Source: Panopea generosa
Taxonomy: Eukaryota; Mollusca; Bivalvia; Adapedonta; Hiatellidae
Direction: 5' to 3'
Length of the DNA: 64,000 nt
Assembly: GCA_029582155.1 (NCBI GenBank)
Contig: CM055897.1
Span: 88,725,336-88,789,335 of the forward strand
Position numbers and translations under genes: made by a program. Shown here piece by piece: positions 44,641 to 55,760 of this stretch. Within the stretch, counting starts at the first letter, position 1. Every line of letters begins with the position of its first letter. A model generated the notes under the pieces. That model was not told where the DNA came from. It ran no database searches and saw nothing but the letters and a program-made list of their open reading frames with translations.

Positions 44641-47100
44641 GTACGATAGAAATGAATGACAGATTCTGTATCAAACATAATAAACGTTAATATAGTTCTG
44701 AGAGTTGCATATGTTCCTTTTAAATTTATATTCCTTTTGTTGACATTGATTGTTTTAAATAAATACAATTTTGCTGTAACCTGTATTATATTCATGATTT
44801 AGCTTTTTTAGTATTAAAAGCAAACACAAACAAAAATTGGATAATAAGAAATAGTTTATATTCATTCTAATGTCATCGATTCCATACTTTTTGGCTTTAC
44901 TTGCAAATAATGATGCAAATATGATAAAAGTATCATTTGGATGAAAAGTTGCTTACATGGCATCATATTTTAAAATCATTGAGACATTTTAGCTTTGCTA
45001 GAAAAAAAACCCTATGTTAGTAGGTGTTTTCCTAACCCTTGCTAACAGACTCAATAAAACCTAATGTAAAAGTTTCCTTTCTACGTTGCGTTAGCAAGTT
45101 AATATGCGAGAGATGGTACAATAGTAGCGATTCCTATTAACAGTGTCCAGATGAGTGTGCGTCACACATTGCCGATTCAGATACTGATCAATACGACAGG
45201 TCCACTAGTGACTTAGATCGCTCTGCTATGCAAAGTTACAAATGTATTAAAACATTGCTTACTATTCAAGACCAAATGACTCAAAATTATTATGGTTATA
45301 TACAGCATTCCCAAGTTTTAAATAAATTATGGAAATATAACTATCATAAGGTTATTCCCAATTATAGAAATGATAGACAAATTCTAGTCATTGCGGAAAA
45401 ATGTTTATTTCGCACATCCTTAAATAAAGCATTGTAATACAGTTTTCTAGTTCTAACTGACTATGCAAACAGCGTTAATAAAATATTCAAATGTCCAAAG
45501 AAGAACGGTCGCGAACGCAGAATGATCTAGTTTGCAGTTCAAGCCGGAAGTGCTCGCAACTATGCCTCAGAGTAGGCACTGGTATTTGTGAAAATGGTAA
45601 ATTTCAAAATTTTAAAGTCATCTTTGTTTAGCAAACAGTAAGTCAGGAGTCAGACACCATATTAAACTGAGCAAATATTGTTGATTTATATTAAATTTTG
45701 ATAAATAAACATAAATACTTAAAAATGCTAGGAATCCTATAAATTTAATTCATAATTTTGGTAGCCTTGCTCACTTTAAAGCACCATCTTGATGTTAAAA
45801 GTGTTGCTAAAGGAAATGACCGATGAATGTATCCGTTAACCAAATTTACACAACTTTTAACGAGTTCAATACTGACATTTCCAAAGCAATGCACCCTGTT
45901 GTTCCTTTTCCGAATATAATTATAAATGATTGATTTAAATGGTGGATAAAATTGTTTTTATGTTTATTATATAAAATAATGATCTTCAACTTTTCATCCA
46001 TGGAAATTATGTTATGGAAGATTAAAAAATATGAAATATTATTTCATTGAATTGCATACTTATTTAATACTGGTATTTAGAAATAACAAATATATATTAT
46101 TGGTTTGAACTGGTTTGTTGTAAACAACATAATTTGAAAAATAAATGGTAAAATACTTAAAGTATTGTAATAAATGTTTGAACCAGTGTCTGTGTCAATT
46201 ACATACAAAGAGATATTTAGAGGGCAACATGTGAAATAATAATTCCATAAGTCAAAATAAATAGATAAATAGATTGTATTTCGAAAATTATTTTAAAAAT
46301 ATTACATTAATTTTGTAACCAAATCGAAATTTTCTTTACTGTACAAATTGTATTAAGCCTAAAGTGTGCACTGCTTCGTATGTCGCCAAAGTTCACCGTA
46401 TAGATTTACTTATATTACAACTACTTAAAAAAAAACACTTAATATTTCAATTTATAAACACGTTTATCAGCATGGTACTAACTGAAACCAATGTTTCATA
46501 TGAATACTTGATTGTAAGACGAAAATATTAACTTAGAACAAAGGTCAATTGAAAAAAAAAGATACCTAATGCTTCTTGAAAATAGGATTATTATAAATAG
46601 AACATTTTAGCTACAGAAATGTGTGATACGTCTTCTTTAATATTTGTCAATGGTACTTCATGCATGTATACGGTTTAATGATAGTGTACAGCAATCTTTA
46701 CCTGCAAAATGTGACTGTATTATTTTCAAATCTAGAATATGGGATTACGGACGAGGTGTCCCCGCCCCCAATTATAATTGGAGAAGCATGTATTTACAGT
46801 GATTTGAAATAAATTTTAACAGCAATTTCAGTGAATATATTCGTGGCGCTCGCCATCTTAACCTATGCATATATGTAAATAGATTTGAATAAGTAATGCG
46901 GGGACTGTGATGCAGTTATCAATTACTTTGCAACAAGATCTTCCTCTTAGTGTGCTATGTTAATAAACTACCAACATATCAAAAATCTCCCTCTAATTTT
47001 GTAAAAATATAGTCTCAGCTATCCGTTAGATAACGCAATTTTACGTTTCTAAAATATCCAGGAGAAACGTGTACCCCAGACACTCTTAACATCACACCCA
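44641..47100. other. AT-rich DNA with one possible small exon
   Basis: Apart from the exon-like frame at 45144-45437, I see nothing that can be supported. Confidence 0.4.
45144..45437 (+). CDS. Possible terminal exon of unknown protein
   Basis: A frame of 97 codons follows an acceptor-like TTCCTATTAACAG and ends at a TAA. It reads CPDECASHIADSDTDQYDRS (acidic, Ser/Asp-rich) and then a basic, Lys/Tyr-rich half including NKLWKYNYHKVIPNYRND. No domain is recognised. The upstream in-frame stop lies within the putative intron. It could equally be chance or part of an unrecognised element. Confidence 0.2.
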   Translation, partial: CPDECASHIADSDTDQYDRSTSDLDRSAMQSYKCIKTLLTIQDQMTQNYYGYIQHSQVLNKLWKYNYHKVIPNYRNDRQILVIAEKCLFRTSLNKAL

Positions 47101-47112
47101 CTTTCCTAATAT

Positions 47113-47149
47113 GAAGAAGAAGAAGAAGAAGAAGAAGAAGAAGAAGAAT
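47113..47149. repeat. GAA trinucleotide microsatellite
   Basis: About 12 uninterrupted GAA units running into TAATAAT. Confidence 0.95.
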
Positions 47150-47190
47150 AATAATATTTTATTAACTTAAACTGTTACAGTTTCTCGTTA

Positions 47191-47192
<2 letters not shown>

Positions 47193-47224
<32 letters not shown>
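47193..47224. repeat. CA dinucleotide microsatellite
   Basis: About 15 CA units followed by TATATATC. Confidence 0.95.
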
Positions 47225-47231
<7 letters not shown>

Positions 47232-47469
47232 CATATTCAGATGCCAGTTTTCGAATATAAATAACATATATGATATTATTTCAGATTGTATATTTTTGTA
47301 TGTTATTAGATGTATTAAATATACTGAGGATGCACTTCAAACTATGAGTTACTCAATCATTAATGAGTGTTAGAATATTTCCTAGTCACCAGAAAAATAA
47401 AATATATTGGTATTTTAGTATTTGTTTTTATTATTAGTAATTCCACGTCTAATAGCAAACGCTTCAAAA

Positions 47470-48735
47470 ATGAATTTACTTACTTAACAAGTTCAAATTT
47501 ATTTATTGACTGCAGCAGTGCTATAAATTTAAACATACTTAGATGACATATATAAAAACTGCGAATAAATTTGGCTATTATGACATTATATGCAGAACAA
47601 ATTAGAATTAAATGAAATTCGTCTTCTTTATCACCAGAATTACATATTTGACAAAAGCGTTCATGTCTCTCTACTCGAGTTCTTGCGTATCTGTCGTTTT
47701 CAATCCTTAAGCTATGTGATGATAACCGCAACCTAGCAAATGCAACACGAAGACGTCTTGTACTAAATAAATTAAGATAGTTAACGTAACCAAACTGTAA
47801 CTTAACTTCTTTATATAAAATCTGGTACTTTGAAGGTCAGCCATCCAATTTGAGTATATTCGTCCACCAAGTGTTGTTTGAACAAAGACAAAAATGCACC
47901 GTGATTGTTGATATTTAGCGGTTCATTCCATATGTACATAAAACCATGTGTGTTCAACAAATATTTAATATTTGTCACCCAGTTTTTTAATCCCTTTTCA
48001 CTATCTGCAAGTGTGCGTTCGTAAACAGTCCTCAAAATGATATTGTCAGTGTTAATTATTTTCAGCCAATAGTTAATAATCCTAACAAATCTGCCAATAT
48101 ATAATTGGTATCGTCCTAATTCTTCGTAAACACTTGCATTACTTGTAGTTGTTTTTACCCCTAGGATGTGTTTGCAAAAGCGTAAGTGGATTCTGTCTAT
48201 TTCTTTAGATTTAGTTACACCCGTCACTTCGCAACAATAATTTAGAATTGAGGCTACAAATGCGTCAATCAATTGAAGCGATGATTTAGGGGCTTAACTC
48301 ATATTTTTTAATATTGGATATTAATACATTCATCGCTTTAAGAGCTTTGCCACAAATAGCCTGCTGGTTTAGACAAAAAGATCCCGTATAATTAAAAATA
48401 ATACCCAAGTAATTAAAGTTATCAAGTACTTCAAGTAAGTAACCATTATAATACCATTTCTCATTTTCCTTTACTTTACCCCTTTTTCTAAAAACGACAA
48501 CTTCAGTTTTATATGGATACCTCTAGGTCCATTCTTCACAGTAATTATTGACATAATTTAATTTTCTTTTGTAAGCTGTCTCGACTCGAACCTACAAGAA
48601 TCATATCGTCGGCAAAAAGTAAAAGGATAAGAGCTATATCATTTAATAGTAACACATTTTCTGAACTATTTTGCAAATAAAGCTACAGGTCTTCAATAAA
48701 TATGGGAACCTGGATCCGTCTCCCGGGTATCTGTG
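47470..48735 (-). mobile_element. LINE 3' fragment (reverse transcriptase end and post-RT region)
   Basis: The minus strand carries, with stops and frame changes, the RT catalytic box LLFADDMILVGSS (about 48620-48580), then decayed palm and thumb sequence. From 48272 comes an intact 153-codon frame (MIDAFVASILNYCCEVTG, KEIDRIHLRFCKHILGV and on), and then RLSSHSLRIENDRYARTRVE followed by RFCQICNSGDKEDEFHLILIC, a Cys/His motif typical of post-RT regions. The 5' half is missing, consistent with ordinary 5' truncation during target-primed insertion. It is a different LINE lineage from the one at 41-43 kb, judging by the post-RT region. Confidence 0.75.
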
Positions 48736-48756
48736 ACCATTTCAGTACAGTATCAA

Positions 48757-48960
48757 AAACATCTCAGTTACGTGTCGTTCGTATTTATTCATTCCTTTGT
48801 CTCCTTATTTATTTATTGTGACACCTAATTTATCAAACCTGACAGAAACGCTCGTTTATTACTTCCATCAGATCACCAATTTATCAATGCAAGCGCGTCT
48901 GTCTTATATAAGAGAAGTTCTGGAAGAAACACAATAAGTGCTTCATTACTGCAAATGATA
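48757..48960 (+). repeat. Diverged dispersed repeat, copy 2 (with 44437-44640)
   Basis: Second copy, see 44437. A TATATAAG at about 48904 looks like a TATA box, but nothing downstream is coding. Alignment is imperfect and should be treated as tentative. Confidence 0.4.
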
Positions 48961-49058
48961 GTGGATGCTTAAAACATAGTTTAACTGAAGCAAAAATCAC
49001 TGACATGTGTTTAATTTAATCCATTAGTAAAACTGACCAACTTTCTTGAAATAACATT

Positions 49059-49061
<3 letters not shown>

Positions 49062-49108
<47 letters not shown>
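49062..49108. repeat. GA dinucleotide microsatellite
   Basis: About 22 GA units with one T near the right end. Confidence 0.95.
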
Positions 49109-49109
<1 letters not shown>

Positions 49110-50016
49110 TCAAACAATAAAAATTATTCAGATAAAAGGAAACATTTTATAACATTTTATAAGCTATACTGAAACATTACAAGACTCATATGATCTGCAG
49201 TCTATAATTTAATGGCTGTAAAACAGGAACATGATTGCAAAAAAAAGTGTTAAAGGTAACATTTATATAATGATTGCATGTAAATAGAACGTAGCTGATA
49301 GACATCGCGCTTTTAATATCATCACAACTGGTTCTAGTAGGAGACAAATTATTGACTGCCGGATAAATTAGTTGTTTTAGTACATTAGACAGACAATACA
49401 AACGAACTAAACAGACGGGGGAAGAACATAAATAAGATAATATATTTGATATTAAAATTGAAAGAATATACTAGGAAGTCGGTTTTGATATCATTTATAC
49501 ATACAATATGTGGCATTAGGCAATTCTTTTAACTACTCTTACGTATAGGCCGTTGATAATTTAGATTTATTTAACATTTTTATTAATACAATAGACATTT
49601 TCAAACTGTTACATATTATACCAATTATAAAATCAGTACAGTAGGTAAAATTGGCTGAAATCAGGGCACACGATATCATATCAAAATTTTGAAGAAACTG
49701 AAGATGGTATTTTTAGATGGAAAATGTATTCAAAATGTGTAAATCTTGTTTTAATACACAAAAGTAATCAAATAACATTTTAACACACACGAAAATCTAA
49801 CAAATCACGCAGAATGCAACTCATTTTCTTTAAGTCACTGCTGGAAGTCAGATAAAACAATCATAGAAAAAATCTAAAATGATTTTGAATAAATAACATA
49901 AAAACTTAATAAATACTAGCATCGAAAACTGTATATAACATAATTATGAGATAATAAAGACGGCACCAACCCCAACATTGTTACAGTTTCTAAATAACAA
50001 ATACATTGATATTTAT

Positions 50017-50052
<36 letters not shown>

Positions 50053-51085
50053 CGTGTGTGTGTGTGTGATGCGGTGATAATGACTCGCTTCAAAATATAT
50101 TCCTATTTTAATTGATTTTAGAAAGAAAAAGATGTGAAAGACAATAATATATGTATCTATAATTTTGCTATTTAGAATAGAATGACATCATATAATCACA
50201 TTTTATTTAAACCACAACTACAAATGAGTGTCGGTACATAATCAATTATTATGCAGACCGGTGAAAACGAAGATAATTGTTTTATTGACTCAATTATAAT
50301 TTATTATGTAAAGTCTACAAAGATAATATAAAACTATTAACATTTAAGGATTTATTCAAAACTTAGATCGTGATAGGTACTATAGCATGCTTATTTAAAA
50401 AGACGATATAAGAAATATTGAAATTTAAATTGTTTATACTGGACATCAATTGTTTTTTAGTATTATTTAAAAAAAAAACCACAAACAATAACTCCTTTCT
50501 CTACATGCAAAGGTCAAGGAAATAAACTTAGTCGTCTTATCTTTAAAGTCCTTTTACCATCTGTGTTATATATTTATTCACCAAGGCTGTCTTTCTCAAC
50601 TTCATTATTCGGATTTAATGCATCCCAGGAGATATACTTGTATACGTTATTAATAGGACGATTGACGAATTAATCTCGGAATTAACAGAACATTTATTTT
50701 GTTTAGGAGACTAACACGAATATAACTAAATAACTATCCCATTTGATGACTATCACATAAATAATATATGGAAAACATTCCTCGGAATTGTTGCTAATAA
50801 GCAGTTAACTTTTCTACAATCATTTTTCAATATTCGATGTACATCCTACTAGTCTCCTAACTTTAGTTATATATTATAGGTATATTATACGCATGTGCAT
50901 AGTAGCATGAAGTGACATTAGCGATAAAGAAAGGACGAAGATGACTATGGAAAATTCATTCTACTTATATGTTACTCATAATTTTAATTAGAAAAAAGTT
51001 TGTGTTTGGAAAACATCGTTTTTTTTAAAAATAGTTTTAGAGACTATACATCAAATTTATTATAGTCAGTCACCCACTAATTATC
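49110..51085. other. AT-rich DNA without recognisable gene
   Basis: Only the TA/TG microsatellite at 50017-50068 is supported. Confidence 0.4.
50017..50068. repeat. Compound TA/TG microsatellite
   Basis: About 6 TA units followed by about 19 TG units with one interrupting C. Confidence 0.95.
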
Positions 51086-51090
51086 ATATT

Positions 51091-51301
51091 TGTTGCATGA
51101 TTTGATTGGGATAATGGTTGATGTTTAAGTACGGACTGATATTTAAAATAGGAGCATACTTTGAACTATGTTTAGAAAAAAGCATATGTGTTAAACAGAA
51201 TTCATTAAAGTTCTAATGACAGTTGTAACAATGTAAGAAATAAATATATATATATATAGAAAATCGTGCGTTATGTGTTAATGATGTGCTATGGTGAAAC
51301 A
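51091..51301 (+). repeat. 5' LTR
   Basis: Begins TGTTGCATGATTTGATTGGG and ends GGTGAAACA (TG...CA boundaries). It matches 57321-57529 closely except for an internal TA expansion (51246-51258) and scattered substitutions. It contains AATAAA-like sequence in AGAAATAAATAT (about 51237). Confidence 0.85.
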
Positions 51302-51325
51302 TGTAAGAGGAGGGGTAAGAAAAAT

Positions 51326-51349
51326 GGTGCCATTACCAGGATCGAACCA
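51326..51349 (+). promoter_or_regulatory. Primer-binding site (tRNA 3'-end complement)
   Basis: TGGTGCCATTACCAGGATCG, followed by AACC, begins with TGG (complement of CCA) and includes the complement of a tRNA T-arm (GGTTCGATCC). The match to tRNA structure is therefore longer than the usual 12-18 bases. It lies 24 bases behind the LTR, further than the usual 0-5, so either the LTR end is shifted or the leader gained an insert. The tRNA species is not assigned. Confidence 0.55.
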
Positions 51350-51491
51350 AGGATTGTCGTGGCGAAGTACCAAAAGTAACAAGTAAGTGGATTTATTGCC
51401 GATTTAAACTTTTCAACTAGCGAGCTTTGTAATTTAATATATTTTCTGGGTGTGAAAATCTTAAAACTTAACAAATGGCAAAATTAATATC

Positions 51492-52135
51492 ATGGAAATG
51501 TTTGGCAATTTAGCACATGGAGTGGTGAATATTACAGGTAGTTTATTATCGCAATTTAATCATTTGACGGCTGAAAATAATGCGAAGTACATGCACAAAT
51601 TTGATGGAACAGATGCAAAATTATTTAAAAAATTGGTAAATGAGATAGAAAAATTTAGTTATATAAATTATTATGGAAATGAGAAGAAAATAATGCTTTT
51701 GTATCTGAAGAGTGACGGTTTATTATCACAGTTTATTAAAAGATATCTGAATAATCAAGAAAACAAAAAATTTGAAGATTTGAGATTAGAATTAGAATCA
51801 CGATTTGGCGAAGTTCAGGATACCTGTCAGGCATTAATGCTTTTAAGTAAAATCAAACAGAAACATGATGAAAATTTTCAATTATTTGCTGAAGAATATT
51901 TAACTTATCAGAGGAGGCTTATGTAAATCAAGAAGACAATAGTGAATTCATTCAGAGACAGCTTGTACATTTTTTCACCAAAGACATATTAGATGAATCT
52001 ATAAATCTTATATTAATGAGAGAAGGTCCGAGAAATGTAGATGACGCAGTAAAATCGCTATTTGGGAACATAATTTTAGAAAAGGCGCTAATTTTAGATC
52101 AGAAATTAAACAGAATGAAGGTCACAAAGAAATGC
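51492..52135 (+). pseudogene. Gag polyprotein, frameshifted
   Basis: The ATG at 51492 opens 144 residues of retrotransposon gag capsid-like sequence (YMHKFDGTDAKLFKKLVNEI and on to RFGEVQDTCQALMLLSKIKQ), in the style of the helical capsid region that precedes CCHC knuckles. At about 51920 the frame shifts by one base and continues with YVNQEDNSEFIQRQLVHFFT and then DDAVKSLFGN to a stop at about 52137. Gag forms the particle that packages the element's RNA. Confidence 0.75.
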
Positions 52136-52332
52136 AGATAGATAATAGATCACAAAAGCAATGTCAAAAATACAGGAGAAATGGTCACCTGACTAGATTT
52201 TGTAGGGCACGCCTCGCGTCACGGAAGACAAATGTATTCATAAGTAAACCACAAAATGGCAGAAATAAAATTGTATGTTGGGGTTGCAATAAAATCGGGC
52301 ACATCACGCGTTTATACAGATTTGGGAAATAA
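52132..52332 (+). pseudogene. Gag nucleocapsid zinc knuckles, degenerate
   Basis: Two CCHC-type knuckles follow the capsid part: CQKYRRNGHLTRFC (second Cys replaced by Arg) and CWGCNKIGHITRLYRF (last Cys replaced by Tyr). The second knuckle runs into the inverted integrase segment; its last residues come from the inserted DNA. Confidence 0.7.
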
Positions 52333-52455
52333 TATTTTTGTTTAATCGTATCAACCGTCTTATCAATCCCCAACATACCCCAAATCATGATAACTTTAAA
52401 TACTACATTAGTCAGACGTGACGCAACGTACAATCTCAGAACAGCTTCACCGTCT
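52303..52455 (-). repeat. Inverted copy of the element's own integrase segment
   Basis: These 153 bases are the reverse complement of 54824-54975 with only about four differences. The segment is the N-terminal zinc-binding part of the integrase (GIDKTVDTIKQKYYFPNLYK on the minus strand). It sits exactly where gag should continue into protease and so interrupts the gag-pol junction. Confidence 0.85.
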
Positions 52456-53330
52456 CCTCAACAATAACAGGGGTTATTATAGGATTAGGGATAGTGCACG
52501 CAGAAATTACAAAACAAATAATGGCATAGAATTGATAAAGGACAGGGAAACAGCCAATCCCGAGACATAGATTCGGGAAAGAAAAATGAAAAATCGCCCA
52601 CTTACAAGATCTCATTGTCTGGGAATGCGAATTCTTGTTTAATTGATGTAGGAAAGAATCGTTTAAGATGTTAAGTAGATACAGGTGCCATGGTTAGTTT
52701 AATCATTACAAAATATACAAAGAATTTAAGAATAAACCGAGATTAGAAAACAAGTTTGCAAACTTACAATCAGTTGATGGTAGCTTTTTAAATGCGTTAG
52801 GTAGAATAAATTTAAAATTTGAAATGAAGGGAAAGAAAATTGATCAACCGTTATGAAGCCGAATTCAATGTTAGTATGTACAGGTAGAATTAAGAAGAAT
52901 TCAAGCAATTAAGAAAATAAAAGTTATATTATTGACAAGTGTGAGACTGGTCACATGAGTAATCGACCCGAATTAGTTATTGTAGATTCAGTAATTTAAC
53001 GGAACAAAGCAGGAAAGTTACCAATTTTTATAGTTAATGATTGAAACCAAACTCAGAGTATAAAGAAGTGTACAATAATAGCACGCTTAAATGAAATATC
53101 AGAAGTATGTGTAGTCAGTGAAACACAGTTTTCGAAAAAGGAAAATAAACAGTCAATTGATGACAATTTTTACGCAAATAAGCGCGCTTGAGGAGCATAA
53201 AGAGAAAATAGCGGAACTTATATATATAAATCAAAGTACCATATCAGTATCAGCGACTGATGTAGAAGAAACAGATCTTTTACAAATGCGAATAGACACA
53301 GGAACTAGTGATCCAGTTAAAGTAAGACCA
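52456..53330 (+). pseudogene. Protease region of pol
   Basis: At 52675-52689 the sequence reads VDTGA preceded by a stop, then MVSLI, the active-site D-T-G of a retropepsin. A flap- and core-like stretch, LENKFANLQSVDGSFLNALG, follows in another frame. Before 53330, TDLLQMRIDTGTSDPVKVRP marks the linker to the RT. Many stops. The enzyme would cut the gag-pol polyprotein. Confidence 0.65.
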
Positions 53331-53850
53331 TACAGAATACCGTAAAATGACTTAAAATATGTAAATCAGACAAAAAACTTTTAGCTGCAGGTATAATAAG
53401 TAAATCGCGTTGACCGTACTCCGCAAAAAAGCAAAAAAGATAGTAATAAGAAGCGAATGTGTGCGAATCGTGGTCTAAATAAGTAAATGATAATGCTTTT
53501 CCGTTACCTAGAATTGATTCAGTCAAATAAGGTAATAACGCCATATACTCCTCAACAGATTTACGCAGTGTTTTTTCTGTGAAGGTAAACATCCAAGAGA
53601 TAGAGAGAAAACAGCATTTAGCACTACAAAAGGTCTTATGGAATGGAATCGAGCTCCATTTGGTCTCAAAACATCAGCGAGTTATTTCTCAGAAGTTATG
53701 ACGCGCGCGCTGAACGGGTATGAATATTGTGCGATCCCATACGTGGATGACATAATAATTTTTAGTAAGACTATTGAAGAGCATTTAGTACACTTGCAAA
53801 TGGTACCAGACAGGTTAAAGGAACACAAGTTAAAATGAAATTAAGTAAGT
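53331..53850 (+). pseudogene. Reverse transcriptase domain
   Basis: The order VRPYRIP (53325), PLPRIDSV (about 53507), the REKTAFSTTKGLMEWNRAPFG block (53602-53660), then FSEVMTRALNGYEYC and the catalytic box IPYVDDIIIFSKT at about 53733-53772 is that of a Ty3/gypsy RT. The middle part between 53345 and 53500 is scrambled (VNRVDRTPQKSK in a shifted frame), and stops separate the blocks. Confidence 0.8.
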
Positions 53851-54580
53851 GTCAGTTTATTGTAAACAAAGATGGAATTAAACCAGATGTACGAAAGTAC
53901 AAGCGATACAAGGGTTAGCTCCACCCACTACAGTTAGAGCAGTCCGTAGTTTTGTAGCTATTCTTGGCTATTAAAGACGATTTGAACCAAGTTTTAGCAA
54001 AATAGCAGAACCACTTATTAATCTGACAAGAAAGAATGCTTGGTTTAAATGGGATGAGATTTGTCAATTAGCATTCGAAACATTAGAATCAAGTTTAGTT
54101 GAAGCTCCATTATTAGTTTATCCCGACATGAATAAGAGATTCATTTTGTATACGGACGCTGGTGAAAAATCGACGGGAGGTGTGTTATGTCACAAAGATA
54201 AAGATGAAACGGGAAAAGATGTAGAAAAACCCTTGTACTTTCTTTCTCACGAATTATCCCGTACGCAAAGCAAATGGCCGATTATTGAAAAGGAGATGTT
54301 TTAAGTAGTTTATGCTGTGACACACTTTCATCATTATTAACATGGGTCTAAGGTACTTAATTACACTGACCACAAACCATTGCAATATATTCTTGAGAAA
54401 CAGAAATTTAATAATCGTAAGGTAGCGATGTGGGGATTGCTTATTCAGTCATATGATGTAGAGATAAAACACATCCCAGGGAAAGACAATATTGTAAGTG
54501 ACCTATTATCACGAGTACCGGAAGGGAGTTCTATAGATAATGGAAACGAGGAATATCCTGTGAAAAGGTGTTTGCGATAG
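53851..54580 (+). pseudogene. RT connection and RNase H domain
   Basis: After KLSKCQFIVNKDGIKPD (connection) come the RNase H blocks: FILYTDAGEKSTGGVLCH (first Asp, about 54146), KWPIIEKEMF (Glu, about 54290), and LNYTDHKPLQYILEKQKFNN (second Asp, about 54367), ending with EIKHIPGKDNIVSDLLSRVP (about 54460-54520), the family's closing motif. There is a stop after EMF. The enzyme would degrade the RNA strand of the RNA-DNA hybrid. Confidence 0.8.
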
Positions 54581-54650
54581 GGATTTCTTAGTAAATACAA
54601 TAGAGACGTCAAATATTGACCCACTTAAGTACCTGCACGCTCAGGCACCT

Positions 54651-55760
54651 GTGCTGTATAACAAAGGGAAACCAAAGTTACTAGATATTAATATGCAGGA
54701 AGAACAGTCAAAGGACGATGAGATTGTCAAAATTAAAAAGTCATTGAATGATGGTAGTGTCAATAAAACTACCGATCGAAACTTTCAAGTGCTTGAAGAG
54801 ATTCTGTATTTTGTAGCAAATGCAGACGGTGAAGCTGTTCTGAGATTGTACGTTGCGTCACGTCTGACTAATGTAGTATTTAAAGTTATCATGATTTGGG
54901 GTATGTTGGGATAGATAAGACGGTCGATACGATTAAACAAAAATATTATTTCCCAAATCTGTATAAACGCGTGATTGAGTACATAGAGAAATGTGTACCT
55001 TGTCAACAGCGACAGGTCGCAGGGATTAAGCCACCTATGGGAGAAACTGAAATGAATCCATATCAATTTAGTAAACTTGCTGCTGACATTTGTGGACCAT
55101 ACCCAACAATGCTTTCCGGTAACAGGTATATATAAACAATTATATGTACTTACTCAGGCTGGATTGAATAATAGCCATTGCCAGATAAGACAAGTGACTC
55201 GATTTTGCACGTGCTGCTCGAGGAAATTTTCCCCAGACATTTAATACACCTCGTATATCTGAGTGATAACGGAAGTGAGAATGTGTCCTGAAAGGTTATA
55301 AAGACACTCACGTACTTGAATGTTAAGTGCATAACAACTAGCTTGTATTCACCACAAGGTAACGATCGTGTTGAAGTTTCACACACCAGTCTGATAGATA
55401 TGTTATCAAAGAAAATTTAGGATGACCATACTACTTAGGATCTATTTCTAAATCAGTCTCTAGCTGCAATTAGAATGACAGTTAATCAGTCAGGCAAACC
55501 AACTCCGTTTAATCTATTATATGCCAGAGACGTGACATTTCCAATAGACATAGCACTTTCCCCAAAGCGCAAATATTTAAGTACTGATGCTCATGAAATA
55601 GCGTTACAAGGGCAGCATAAGGCTTCAATAAGGGTTTATCACCGTATGAAGGGTTTAAAACGTAAAAAGAGCTAATAAGGCAAATGAATCAAGCAGTGAA
55701 GTAGAATTTAAAGTTGGACAGGCAGTTTACTTGCGAAATCACTTAAGAAAAAAAAAGTTG
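54651..55760 (+). pseudogene. Integrase domain
   Basis: An N-terminal zinc site (decayed His part near HDLGYVGIDKT in a shifted frame, then CVPCQQRQ, about 54992-55016) is followed by the catalytic core: first Asp in KLAADICGPYP (about 55074), second Asp in VYLSDNGSENV (about 55255), and Glu in SLYSPQGNDRVEV (about 55350-55375). All three catalytic acids are present but in different frames with stops between. PTPFNLLYARDVTFPID and VYLRNHLRKKK form the C-terminal end. No chromodomain was recognised. Confidence 0.8.
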
